DNA of 9,850 nucleotides from an uncultured Lachnospiraceae bacterium (GCA_902797015.1 CADBRG010000174.1:1-9850); one strand, 5' to 3'; numbered from the stretch's first letter, positions 1 through 6,545 are shown. Notes: generated by a model from the sequence alone, not told the origin. Numbers and translations are program-made.

Positions 1-53
1 GTATTAATATAACCCGCATAACACCTTAGGCACAAACAAAGGAGGAATGCTTC

Positions 54-1328
54 ATGGTAAAAGCAGTAGTAGGAGCAAACTGGGGCGACGAAGGAAAAGG
101 CAAGATTACCGATATGCTTGCGGAAAAAGCGGATATCATCATCCGTTTTCAGGGAGGTGCGAACGCAGGGCACACCATTGTCAATGACTATGGCAAATTT
201 GCGCTGCATACACTGCCGTCAGGATGCTTTTACAACCATACCACAAGCATCATTGGAAATGGTGTGGCACTGAACATCCCGATCCTGATCGACGAGATCA
301 AGAGCATTACAGACAAGGGCGTTCCGGAACCGAAGATCCTGGTTTCCGACAGAGCACAGATCGTCATGCCGTATCATATCCTGCTTGACGCTTATGAAGA
401 AGAGCGTCTGGCCGGAAAATCATTTGGTTCAACCAAATCCGGTATCGCGCCGTTTTATGCAGATAAATTTGCCAAGATCGGCTTTCAGGTCAACGAGATC
501 TTTGATGATGAGCTGATCCGGGAAAAGGCTGAAAATGTCTGCGAGAGAAAAAATGTATTAATGAAGTATCTCTACAATAAACCGGAACTGGATCCGGATG
601 AAATTGTAGCGACATTAAAAGAATACCGCGAAATGATCCGCCCGTATGTATGTGATGTTTCTGCATATCTGGCACAGGCGATCAAAGAGGGAAAAGAGAT
701 TCTCTTAGAGGGCCAGCTTGGTACGCTGAAGGATCCGGACCACGGTATTTATCCGATGGTTACATCCTCTTCAACACTGGCAGGATACGGCGCAGTCGGC
801 GCAGGCATCCCACCATATGAGATCAAAAAGGTCATCGTTGTCTGCAAGGCATATTCGAGCGCAGTCGGTGCAGGTGAGTTTGTTTCGGAAATCTTCGGCG
901 ATGAGGCAGATGAGCTCAGAAGACGTGGCGGTGACGGCGGTGAATACGGCGCAACGACCGGCAGACCCAGAAGAATGGGATGGTGTGACTGCGTTGCAAG
1001 CAAATACGGCTGCCGTCTGCAGGGTGCGACGGATGTTGCGTTTACTGTCCTGGACGTACTGGGGTATCTTGATGAGATCCCGGTTTGTGTCGGATATGAG
1101 ATTGACGGCGAAGTGACCACAGATTTCCCGGCAACAAGTCTTCTCAAAAAAGCAAAGCCGGTATATGAATATCTGCCGGGCTGGAAGGAAGACATCCGAG
1201 GTATCCGCAATTATGACGAGCTTCCGGAAAACTGCCGGAAATATATTGAATTCGTAGAAGAACAGATTGGCTACCCGATCACCATGGTTTCCAACGGACC
1301 GGGCAGACATGATATCATTTATAGATAA
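54..1328 (+). CDS. purA: Adenylosuccinate synthase (PurA)
   Basis: Joins IMP and aspartate using GTP to make adenylosuccinate, the first committed step from IMP to AMP; cytosolic, normally a dimer. At 424 residues it has the usual family length. Visible motifs are the N-terminal GDEGKGK loop (residues 11-17, with D12 as the expected catalytic acid), NAGHT at 37-41 (H40), the IMP/dimer segment GSTKSGIAPFYADK at 125-138, DPDHG at 227-231, and the C-terminal loop GATTGRPRR at 299-307. The ATG at 54 follows a strong AAAGGAGG (38-45) with 8-base spacing. Several IMP-contact positions differ from the E. coli enzyme: K141 where Arg143 is expected, L222 where Gln224 is expected. From memory this variant recurs in Lachnospiraceae. 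thrS starts 12 bases downstream, so the two are probably co-transcribed. Only 53 bases precede the start, so its promoter cannot be judged. Identity is very secure. Confidence 0.98.
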   Translation: MVKAVVGANWGDEGKGKITDMLAEKADIIIRFQGGANAGHTIVNDYGKFALHTLPSGCFYNHTTSIIGNGVALNIPILIDEIKSITDKGVPEPKILVSDRAQIVMPYHILLDAYEEERLAGKSFGSTKSGIAPFYADKFAKIGFQVNEIFDDELIREKAENVCERKNVLMKYLYNKPELDPDEIVATLKEYREMIRPYVCDVSAYLAQAIKEGKEILLEGQLGTLKDPDHGIYPMVTSSSTLAGYGAVGAGIPPYEIKKVIVVCKAYSSAVGAGEFVSEIFGDEADELRRRGGDGGEYGATTGRPRRMGWCDCVASKYGCRLQGATDVAFTVLDVLGYLDEIPVCVGYEIDGEVTTDFPATSLLKKAKPVYEYLPGWKEDIRGIRNYDELPENCRKYIEFVEEQIGYPITMVSNGPGRHDIIYR

Positions 1329-1340
1329 AAGGAGACAACC

Positions 1341-3119
1341 ATGGAAAAAGAACAGTTTTTAGAGGTCTATCGCCATTCCCTTTCCCATATCCTGGCGAAG
1401 GCTGTGATCGAGATTTTCGGAAAGGAGAACGTACAGTATGCAATCGGTCCGCAGATCGATGACGGTATGTACTATGATTTTGTCCTGCCGAGACCGGTCA
1501 ATAAGGATGATTTCAAGACCATTGAAAACAAAATGCGTGAGATCTTAAAGAGAAAAGAAGACTGGACCCGCAAGGAAGTATCCCGTGACGAGGCGCTGGA
1601 GCTTTTCAAAGATCAGAAGTTTAAGACTGAACTGATCCAGGATCTTCCGGAAGATGAGCTGATCACGATCTATGAAACCGGTGATGATTTCACAGATCTT
1701 TGCCGCGGCCCGCACATAGATAATTCTCAGGAGCTTTTGAACGTTGCATTCCAGATCAAGACGGTTTCCGGTGCTTACTGGAGAGGCGATGAGAACCGCG
1801 ATATGCTGCAGCGTATCTATGTTTATGCGTTCCCGTCCAAGCAGGAATTAAAGGAGCATCTGAAGCTGATCAAAGAGGCGATGGAGCGCGATCATAAGAA
1901 GATCGGCCCGCAGCTGGATCTGTTCATGTTCGATGCAACCGCACCGGGTATGCCGTACTGGCTGCCGCGCGGCTGGAAGATGTTCAACGCACTGTTAGAG
2001 TTCTGGAGAGAAGTGCATGAGCGTCACGGCTATCAGGAGATTGCCGCACCGCAGATCCAGAAAAAGGAGCTGTGGGTAACATCCGGTCACTGGGCACATT
2101 ACCGTGACGGTATGTTTGTTGTTCCGGGCGAAGCAGAAGACGGCAGCGATACTTACTGTGTGAAGCCGATGAACTGCCCGAATGCGATCATGGTTTATAA
2201 AAAGGATCTGCACAGCTACAAAGATCTTCCGCTTCGATACAGCGAAGTGGATGTCATCCACAGAAAAGAAAAATCCGGTGAGCTGAATGGCCTGTTCCGT
2301 GTACAGATGTTCCGCCAGGATGATGACCACACCTTCCTGATGGAGGAGCAGATTGAGGATGAAATCAGTGACATCATGGAGATCACCGGCGAACTGTATG
2401 AGACCTTTGGACTGACCTATAAGGCAGAACTTTCCACAAGACCGGATGATTTCATGGGTGATCCCGCACTTTGGGATAAGGCAGAGGAAGCGCTGAAGAA
2501 TATCCTGATCAAAAAGTACGGGGAAGAGAACTTCGAGATCAATGAAGGTGACGGCGCGTTCTACGGACCGAAGATCGATCTGTCCATGAAGGACTGCCTC
2601 GGAAGAGAGTGGCAGATGGGTACCATCCAGCTTGACTTCCAGCTGCCGTTAAACTTTGATCTGAAATACATTGACAAAGACAGTGAGCACAAGCGTCCGG
2701 TTATGATCCACCGTGCGATCTTCGGATCCTTTGAGCGCTTTATCGGAATCCTGATCGAGAACTTTAAGGGCGCATTCCCGTTCTGGATGTCTCCGTATCA
2801 GGTCGGTATCGTGCCGATCCGCGTCGAGCACAATGACTACGCAAAAGAGATCGAGGATCTGCTCAGAAAGAATCATATTCGTGTAGAGGCTGATTACACA
2901 GATAAGAATATGAAGGAAAAGATCAAAGCGTTTAAGCAGATGAAAGATCCGTACATCATCGTTCTTGGTGACAGAGAAGCCGAGGAGCGCACCGTATCGA
3001 TCAACCTGCGCGGTTCAAACAAGCAGCTGCAGAACGTACCGCTGGATACCTTTATCGAGATGTGTGTCAAGATGAATACAGAGCGCACGATCGATCTGAT
3101 CGACAGCATTGAAGAGTAG
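1341..3119 (+). CDS. thrS: Threonyl-tRNA synthetase, short form without TGS domain
   Basis: Charges tRNA-Thr with threonine in the cytosol and edits mischarged Ser-tRNA-Thr. The 592 residues begin almost directly in the editing domain, with RHSLSH (H12, H16) and DLCRGPH (C121, H125) giving the four expected editing residues. The catalytic core follows from about residue 190, with expected zinc ligands C279 (MNCPNA), H330 (RQDDDH) and H457 (VMIHRA). The anticodon-binding domain runs from about 485 to 580. Bacterial ThrS is usually near 640 residues with an N-terminal TGS domain, which is absent here. The ATG at 1341 has AAAAGGAG at 1327-1334 (6-base spacing), and purA ends only 12 bases upstream, so there is no room for a missed N-terminus. 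Core motifs read as a divergent clade (MNCPNA rather than MNCPGH, VIHRKE rather than CHRNE). No T-box leader lies directly in front, so any control would be through the upstream promoter. Identity is very secure. Confidence 0.98.
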   Translation: MEKEQFLEVYRHSLSHILAKAVIEIFGKENVQYAIGPQIDDGMYYDFVLPRPVNKDDFKTIENKMREILKRKEDWTRKEVSRDEALELFKDQKFKTELIQDLPEDELITIYETGDDFTDLCRGPHIDNSQELLNVAFQIKTVSGAYWRGDENRDMLQRIYVYAFPSKQELKEHLKLIKEAMERDHKKIGPQLDLFMFDATAPGMPYWLPRGWKMFNALLEFWREVHERHGYQEIAAPQIQKKELWVTSGHWAHYRDGMFVVPGEAEDGSDTYCVKPMNCPNAIMVYKKDLHSYKDLPLRYSEVDVIHRKEKSGELNGLFRVQMFRQDDDHTFLMEEQIEDEISDIMEITGELYETFGLTYKAELSTRPDDFMGDPALWDKAEEALKNILIKKYGEENFEINEGDGAFYGPKIDLSMKDCLGREWQMGTIQLDFQLPLNFDLKYIDKDSEHKRPVMIHRAIFGSFERFIGILIENFKGAFPFWMSPYQVGIVPIRVEHNDYAKEIEDLLRKNHIRVEADYTDKNMKEKIKAFKQMKDPYIIVLGDREAEERTVSINLRGSNKQLQNVPLDTFIEMCVKMNTERTIDLIDSIEE

Positions 3120-3161
3120 AAACATAAGGATTTGATTGGATAAGGAAGAAAGGAGCAGTAC

Positions 3162-3377
3162 ATGAAGAAGGTAAAACGAATCATGGCGTTAGCGGGAATC
3201 ATCCTGTTGCTTGCGCTCTATGTGATTGCCTTTGTGCTGGCCTTTACGGCACATGATGAGCAAAGCTTTCGGGCATTCATCGTTGCGATCATCGCGACGG
3301 TCGTTGTACCGGTGCTGATCTGGGCATATTCCTTTATCTATAAATTATTAAAAGACCGTTCTTCCAATGAACAGTAA
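3162..3377 (+). CDS. Small two-helix membrane protein, function unknown
   Basis: I do not recognise a family. The 71 residues start with a basic MKKVKR, followed by two hydrophobic segments (about residues 8-29 and 38-61) joined by a short polar loop with HDEQ at 31-34. The tail KLLKDRSSNEQ is charged. By the positive-inside rule both ends would be cytoplasmic with a short outside hairpin. A good AAAGGAG (3149-3155) sits 6 bases before the ATG, which supports real translation. It lies 42 bases after thrS, and its stop codon is only 19 bases before the preferred start of the next gene, so it is probably in the same transcript. No signal-peptidase site or catalytic motif is visible. It could be a small accessory membrane protein, but nothing in the sequence assigns a role. 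Confidence 0.8.
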   Translation: MKKVKRIMALAGIILLLALYVIAFVLAFTAHDEQSFRAFIVAIIATVVVPVLIWAYSFIYKLLKDRSSNEQ

Positions 3378-3380
3378 AAC

Positions 3381-3387
3381 AAAGGAG
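3381..3387 (+). promoter_or_regulatory. Ribosome binding site that fixes the SEC-C gene start
   Basis: AAAGGAG lies 9 bases before the ATG at 3397. An in-frame ATG at 3367 lies upstream of this site and inside the end of the preceding gene, with no comparable Shine-Dalgarno. The site therefore favours 3397 as the true start. Confidence 0.8.
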
Positions 3388-3396
3388 TTTATTAAA

Positions 3397-3903
3397 ATGG
3401 GATTATTAGAACAGTGGCAGGCAACTGCCTATAATGAAAATTTAGGCCAGGCACAGTTACAGCAGTTCTGGGCAACTTATTTCGAAAAGGAAAAAAATGT
3501 ATACGCAGAGCTTTTAAAGAACCCGGGCGAAAAGATCGAGGGTACAGTAAAAGAGCTTGCAGAGCGGTTTGGACTGGATACCATGTCCATGGTCGGCTTC
3601 CTGGACGGTATCGATGAGAGCCTGACGGAGCAGAATCCACTGGCTGATGATCTGGCTGAGGATACGGTTGTCAACTTAAACTATGATCTGGAATCCCTGT
3701 ATAAGAACATGGTCGACGCAAAGGCTGACTGGCTTTATGGTCTGCCGGAGTGGGAAGAAATCTTTGATGCAGAAAAGCGTGCAGAGCTTTTCAAGGAAGC
3801 AAAACAGATGAACACAGTCCGCAAGGCTCCGAAAGTATATCCGAATGATCCGTGTCCATGTGGCAGCGGTAAGAAGTATAAAAAGTGCTGCGGCAGAAAG
3901 TAA
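3397..3903 (+). CDS. SEC-C motif (zinc-binding) protein
   Basis: A soluble 168-residue protein whose last 20 residues form a SEC-C motif, PCPCGSGKKYKKCCGRK, with C153, C155, C164 and C165 as the expected zinc ligands. The same motif ends SecA, where it binds zinc and helps contact SecB or the ribosome, and it occurs on many small uncharacterised bacterial proteins. The preceding ~145 residues are acidic and mostly helical in appearance, with no enzyme motif I recognise. They include a hydrophobic/acidic stretch around residues 58-75 and a Trp-rich helix at 108-123. The preferred ATG follows AAAGGAG at 3381-3387; starting at 3367 would add ten residues and overlap the upstream gene. The gene sits 27 bases before lgt. 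A link to protein export or lipoprotein maturation is tempting but rests only on the motif and the neighbour. The motif call is secure; the function is unknown. Confidence 0.92.
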   Translation: MGLLEQWQATAYNENLGQAQLQQFWATYFEKEKNVYAELLKNPGEKIEGTVKELAERFGLDTMSMVGFLDGIDESLTEQNPLADDLAEDTVVNLNYDLESLYKNMVDAKADWLYGLPEWEEIFDAEKRAELFKEAKQMNTVRKAPKVYPNDPCPCGSGKKYKKCCGRK

Positions 3904-3930
3904 GCATAGATCGTCAGGTGTGAGAAGACA

Positions 3931-4803
3931 ATGAATTATAATATTAATTTTCCACATTTGCATATCTATCTGAACCACGTCGGAAAGAGCATTGACATCT
4001 TTGGGTTCTCAATCGCGTACTATGGGATCGTAATCGCGGCTGGTATGGTGCTTGGAACACTTCTGGCACGGGCGGTTGCGAAGCGGACGGGACAGGATCC
4101 TGACATGTATGTCAGCTTTGCGATCATGGCGATCATCATTTCCGTCATTTGCGCAAGACTTTACTACGTGGTGTTTTCCTGGGATCTGTACAAAGACAAC
4201 CTGATCTCAATCCTGAACATCCGACAGGGTGGCCTTGCAATCTACGGAGGTGTGATCGGCGGAATCATCTCAGCGATCATTTTCTCGGCGATTAAAAAGG
4301 TCCGTCTGGGTACGTTGTTAGACACTGCCTGCCTGGGACTTCTGGTTGGCCAGATCCTCGGCAGATGGGGGAACTTTTTCAACCGGGAAGCATTTGGCGG
4401 ATATACCGATTCGCTGTTTGCAATGCAGCTTCCGGTGGATGCGGTCCGAAGTGTCGATATTACCAATGAGCTGGCAAGCCACATGCAGGTGGTAGACGGG
4501 ATTTCCTATATCCAGGTACATCCCACATTCCTGTATGAGTGCGTGTGGAACATAGTGGTGCTGATCATCCTGCTTGCCAGAACAAAGCATAAACGGTTTG
4601 AGGGAGCGATCTTCTTCGGGTATCTGATCGGCTACGGACTCGGCCGTGCCTGGATCGAAGGCCTGCGTACAGACCAGTTGCTGATTCCGGGGACGCAGTT
4701 TGCAGTATCGCAGCTCTTGTCAGTCGCTCTTGTGGTATTTGGCATCATTGCTGTTATCGTTGGCAGAGGGATTGCCAGGGCAAAAGGAAAGAAAAAACAA
4801 TAA
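3931..4803 (+). CDS. lgt: Prolipoprotein diacylglyceryl transferase (Lgt)
   Basis: Transfers diacylglycerol from phosphatidylglycerol to the lipobox cysteine of prolipoproteins, the first step of lipoprotein maturation, in the cytoplasmic membrane. The 290 residues show about seven hydrophobic segments. The Lgt signature GRWGNFFNREAFGG is at residues 144-157 (R145, N148, N151, E153), with HPTFLYE at 197-203, and GLGRAWIEGLRTD at 236-248 carrying the late Arg/Glu pair (R239, E243). Tyrosines Y30-Y31 sit near the position of E. coli Tyr26. Where E. coli has the His103 of IHGG, this protein has Tyr105 (LAIYGG). The ATG at 3931 has a modest AGGTG 10 bases upstream. The C-terminus is a short basic cytoplasmic tail ending KGKKKQ. 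It is the last gene before an intrinsic terminator. Identity is secure. Confidence 0.97.
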   Translation: MNYNINFPHLHIYLNHVGKSIDIFGFSIAYYGIVIAAGMVLGTLLARAVAKRTGQDPDMYVSFAIMAIIISVICARLYYVVFSWDLYKDNLISILNIRQGGLAIYGGVIGGIISAIIFSAIKKVRLGTLLDTACLGLLVGQILGRWGNFFNREAFGGYTDSLFAMQLPVDAVRSVDITNELASHMQVVDGISYIQVHPTFLYECVWNIVVLIILLARTKHKRFEGAIFFGYLIGYGLGRAWIEGLRTDQLLIPGTQFAVSQLLSVALVVFGIIAVIVGRGIARAKGKKKQ

Positions 4804-4810
4804 AAAATGG

Positions 4811-4858
4811 GATTGTTCCCCACCTGCAGGACAATATCTTGTGGTGCGTAGGACAATC
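4811..4858 (+). repeat. Imperfect inverted repeat after lgt with repeated AGGACAAT octamer
   Basis: GATTGT (4811-4816) pairs with ACAATC (4853-4858), extended by CC/GG after a one-base bulge. Inside, CACC (4821-4824) can pair with GGTG (4843-4846), and ACAA (4831-4834) with TTGT (4839-4842). AGGACAAT occurs twice in direct orientation, at 4828-4835 and 4850-4857, 22 bases apart. It lies just after the lgt stop and before the terminator, so it would be in the lgt 3' untranslated RNA. It has no useful T-tract, so it is not itself an intrinsic terminator. It may be an RNA structure, a binding site, or chance. Confidence 0.35.
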
Positions 4859-4875
4859 AAATACAAAGTGATGGG

Positions 4876-4915
4876 AACGCTTGAATCTGTAAGGATTCAG
4901 GCGTTTTTTTGTTTT
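4876..4915 (+). terminator. Rho-independent terminator after lgt
   Basis: A 12-bp stem, AACGCTTGAATC (4876-4887) with GATTCAGGCGTT (4894-4905), is fully paired except for one T-G wobble. The loop is TGTAAG, and the T-run is TTTTTTTGTTTT at 4904-4915. It separates the purA-lgt block from the mraZ promoter 32 bases downstream. Confidence 0.88.
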
Positions 4916-4946
4916 CAAAAAAGTCTGAAAATAGATCCTAATCCCC

Positions 4947-4975
4947 TTGCATTTTGCCATTGAAAAGGTTAGAAT
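4947..4975 (+). promoter_or_regulatory. SigmaA-type promoter of the mraZ (dcw) operon
   Basis: TTGCAT (4947-4952) and TAGAAT (4970-4975) are separated by exactly 17 bp. The -10 matches consensus at 5 of 6 bases and the -35 keeps TTG. An A-rich tract (4915-4934) lies upstream and could act as an UP element. Transcription would start near 4982, leaving about 108 bases of leader before mraZ. It is the first plausible promoter after the lgt terminator and lies directly before the GTGG box array. Confidence 0.7.
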
Positions 4976-5020
4976 GTGGTATATGAGTGGGGAAAAGTGG
5001 CTCTGAGTGTCAAAAAGTGG
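4976..5020 (+). promoter_or_regulatory. MraZ operator: array of GTGG/GTGT boxes
   Basis: GTGG begins at 4976, 4987 and 4997, GTGT at 5007, and GTGG at 5017. The last four start exactly 10 bp apart and most follow A or GA (AAAGTGG at 4994 and 5014, GAGTG at 4985 and 5005). MraZ is known to bind promoter-proximal repeats of this type (TGGG with 5-nt spacers in E. coli, AAAGTG in Mollicutes) and to repress its own operon. Here the boxes sit immediately below the -10 and over the predicted start, a classical repressor position. The assignment rests on motif, helical phasing and location next to mraZ. Confidence 0.8.
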
Positions 5021-5023
5021 ATA

Positions 5024-5032
5024 TGTGGATAA
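5024..5032 (-). promoter_or_regulatory. DnaA box, TTATCCACA
   Basis: The + strand reads TGTGGATAA, the exact complement of TTATCCACA, a strong DnaA-box form. It lies 4 bases after the last 10-bp-phased GTGG box and 66 bases before mraZ, with a second box 12 bp on in the same orientation. Its GTGG is out of phase with the MraZ array, which fits a separate element. Actual DnaA binding is inference. Confidence 0.5.
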
Positions 5033-5035
5033 AAA

Positions 5036-5044
5036 TGTGTATAA
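5036..5044 (-). promoter_or_regulatory. DnaA box, TTATACACA
   Basis: The + strand reads TGTGTATAA, the exact complement of TTATACACA, which also fits the TTATNCACA consensus. It has the same orientation as the box at 5024-5032, with starts 12 bp apart. Both would lie inside the transcribed mraZ leader. Actual binding is inference. Confidence 0.45.
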
Positions 5045-5089
5045 CTTTTTTATTCCCGCTCAAATCCGGATGAAAGAAGGTGACAAGAG

Positions 5090-5530
5090 ATGTTCATGGG
5101 ACAATATAACCATACTGTCGATGCCAAAGGGCGTCTGATCATGCCTGTGAAATTCCGTGAGCAGCTCGGCGAAGAGTTCGTAGTCACCAAAGGTCTGGAC
5201 CAGTGTCTTTACGTTTATTCCAATGAAGAATGGAAAAAAATAGAAGATAATTTCAGAGAACGCCCGATGACTGGAAAGGATCAGAGAAAGTTCGCAAGAT
5301 TCTTCTTTGCCGGTGCGGTAACCTGTGAGACAGATAAACAGGGAAGAATCCTTGTGCCGTCGATCCTGCGGGAATTTGCCGGCATCGAGAAGGATGTTGT
5401 GCTCGCAGGCGTCATGAACCGCATTGAGATCTGGAGTGCGGAACGCTGGAATGATTATGCCGGCGGATATGATGAAGAAGAGATGGATGAAGTGGCTGAG
5501 AAAATGGCAGAGCTGGGATTCGGAATATAA
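5090..5530 (+). CDS. mraZ: Transcriptional regulator MraZ
   Basis: A DNA-binding repressor, usually the first gene of the dcw cluster, which forms a ring-shaped oligomer and controls its own operon. The 146 residues contain two tandem SpoVT-AbrB-like (MraZ) folds, each with the conserved DxxxR signature: DAKGR at residues 11-15 and DKQGR at 82-86. The start MFMGQYNHTVDAKGRL is typical. AGAAGGTG (5075-5082) lies 7 bases before the ATG. The extended acidic C-terminus (about 123-146) is a little longer than the double-domain core. The leader carries a phased box array expected to be its own operator. rsmH follows after 24 bases, so it is the head of the operon. Identity is secure. Confidence 0.97.
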   Translation: MFMGQYNHTVDAKGRLIMPVKFREQLGEEFVVTKGLDQCLYVYSNEEWKKIEDNFRERPMTGKDQRKFARFFFAGAVTCETDKQGRILVPSILREFAGIEKDVVLAGVMNRIEIWSAERWNDYAGGYDEEEMDEVAEKMAELGFGI

Positions 5531-5554
5531 GCAGTCTGCCAGCCGGAGAGATAG

Positions 5555-6502
5555 ATGGAGTTTAAGCATAAAACCGTCCTGTTGACGGAAAGCGTTGACA
5601 ATTTGATCACAGATCCTAACGGGGTTTATGTAGACGGAACACTCGGTGGTGCCGGCCACAGCATGGAAATATGTAAAAGATTGACGGATCATGGACGTCT
5701 GATCGGTTTTGATCAGGACGCAGAAGCAATCAAGGCAGCCTCTGAGCGGTTAGCGCAATACCAGGAAAAGGTAACAATCCTGCACAGCAACTTTTCACAG
5801 ATGAAACGGGAACTGGAACTACTGGGAGTTTATGAGGTGAACGGCATACTCCTGGATCTTGGGGTTTCCTCTCATCAGCTGGATACGCTGGAGCGGGGTT
5901 TTTCCTACAGAGATGAAAATGCGCCGTTGGATATGCGTATGGATACCAGACAGGCGCTGACGGCAAAAGATATTCTGATGACATATCCGGAGGAAGAACT
6001 TGCCAGAATCCTCAGAGAATACGGGGAAGAACGATTCGCAAGGAATATTGCCAGAAATATCGTCTCCTTCCGGGAAACGAACACATTCGAGACGACCGGA
6101 CAGCTGAACGAGATCATCAGAAAATCCATCCCGGCAAAGAGCCGCAATAGCGGAGGGCATCCATCCAAGAGAACATTTCAGGCGATCCGGATCGAATTAA
6201 ATAAAGAGCTGGATGTTTTGAAAACAAGCCTTTCCGATATGATCGGACTGCTGGCACCGGGCGGGCGGATCTGTGTGATCACATTCCATTCGCTCGAAGA
6301 CAGGATCGTGAAAACGATCTTCAAAGAAAAAGAAAACCCATGTACCTGTCCTCCGAATTTCCCGGTTTGTGTCTGCGGGAAAGTGCCGGAAGGAAGGATG
6401 CTTACAAAGAAGCCAATCCTTCCTTCGGAGGAGGAACTGGACGAGAACAGTCGTTCAAAGAGCGCAAAGCTCAGGGTGTTTGAGAAAAAGTCTGACAGTT
6501 GA
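5555..6502 (+). CDS. rsmH: 16S rRNA (cytosine1402-N4)-methyltransferase RsmH (MraW)
   Basis: Uses S-adenosylmethionine to methylate N4 of C1402 in 16S rRNA of the small subunit, tuning start-codon choice and decoding fidelity. The 315 residues match family length. Seen in order: HKTVLLTE at 5-12; the SAM-binding loop DGTLGGAGHS at 27-36; FDQD at 52-55; LLDLGVSSHQLD at 99-110; the helical insert domain (about 125-200); HPSKRTFQAIRIELNKEL at 202-219; ITFHSLEDRIVK at 242-253; and the C-terminal NSRSKSAKLRV at 298-308. A Cys cluster (C263, C265, C272, C274), which I recall as common in Firmicute members, could bind metal. GGAGAG (5545-5550) lies only 4 bases before the ATG, a tight spacing. Its stop codon overlaps the -35 of a possible internal promoter for the next gene. 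Identity is secure. Confidence 0.98.
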   Translation: MEFKHKTVLLTESVDNLITDPNGVYVDGTLGGAGHSMEICKRLTDHGRLIGFDQDAEAIKAASERLAQYQEKVTILHSNFSQMKRELELLGVYEVNGILLDLGVSSHQLDTLERGFSYRDENAPLDMRMDTRQALTAKDILMTYPEEELARILREYGEERFARNIARNIVSFRETNTFETTGQLNEIIRKSIPAKSRNSGGHPSKRTFQAIRIELNKELDVLKTSLSDMIGLLAPGGRICVITFHSLEDRIVKTIFKEKENPCTCPPNFPVCVCGKVPEGRMLTKKPILPSEEELDENSRSKSAKLRVFEKKSDS

Positions 6503-6526
6503 CTTTTGACATAAGTTGTTTATAAT
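6499..6526 (+). promoter_or_regulatory. Possible internal promoter at the rsmH-ftsL junction
   Basis: TTGACT (6499-6504, 5 of 6 consensus) and TATAAT (6521-6526, perfect) are separated by 16 bp. The -35 overlaps the rsmH stop codon (TGA, 6500-6502). The predicted start falls near 6533, immediately after the ftsL Shine-Dalgarno at 6527-6532, so a transcript from here would lack it. It is the best match to a sigmaA promoter that I noticed in the window. The short AT-rich gap makes chance possible. Confidence 0.5.
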
Positions 6527-6532
6527 AAGGAG
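6527..6532 (+). promoter_or_regulatory. Shine-Dalgarno of the ftsL-like gene, long spacing
   Basis: AAGGAG lies 13 bases before the ATG at 6546, longer than the 5 to 9 bases seen at most other starts here. No ATG, GTG or TTG lies in frame between them, so ATG 6546 remains the best start. The motif directly abuts the TATAAT at 6521-6526. Confidence 0.65.
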
Positions 6533-6545
6533 TAATTTTTTACGA

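Noticed and set aside
1..53. Promoter or purine riboswitch before purA
   Set aside because: Only 53 bases are in view. A TATAAC at 8-13 could be a -10, but the -35 would fall outside the window, and no riboswitch core can be seen.
3367..3396. ATG at 3367 as the SEC-C protein start
   Set aside because: It overlaps the upstream gene and lies before the AAAGGAG that serves ATG 3397.
4976..5044. GTGG repeats as a CRISPR or tandem-repeat array
   Set aside because: The repeated unit is only 4 to 7 bases with no spacers of CRISPR size. Position before mraZ and 10-bp phasing fit an operator.
6506..6526. TTGACA at 6506-6511 as the -35 of TATAAT 6521
   Set aside because: The spacer would be only 9 bp. 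TTGACT at 6499-6504 gives a workable 16 bp.
6516..6545. TTG start for the ftsL-like gene
   Set aside because: No Shine-Dalgarno precedes it, and the first ten codons would run through the TATAAT and AAGGAG elements. ATG 6546 is preferred.
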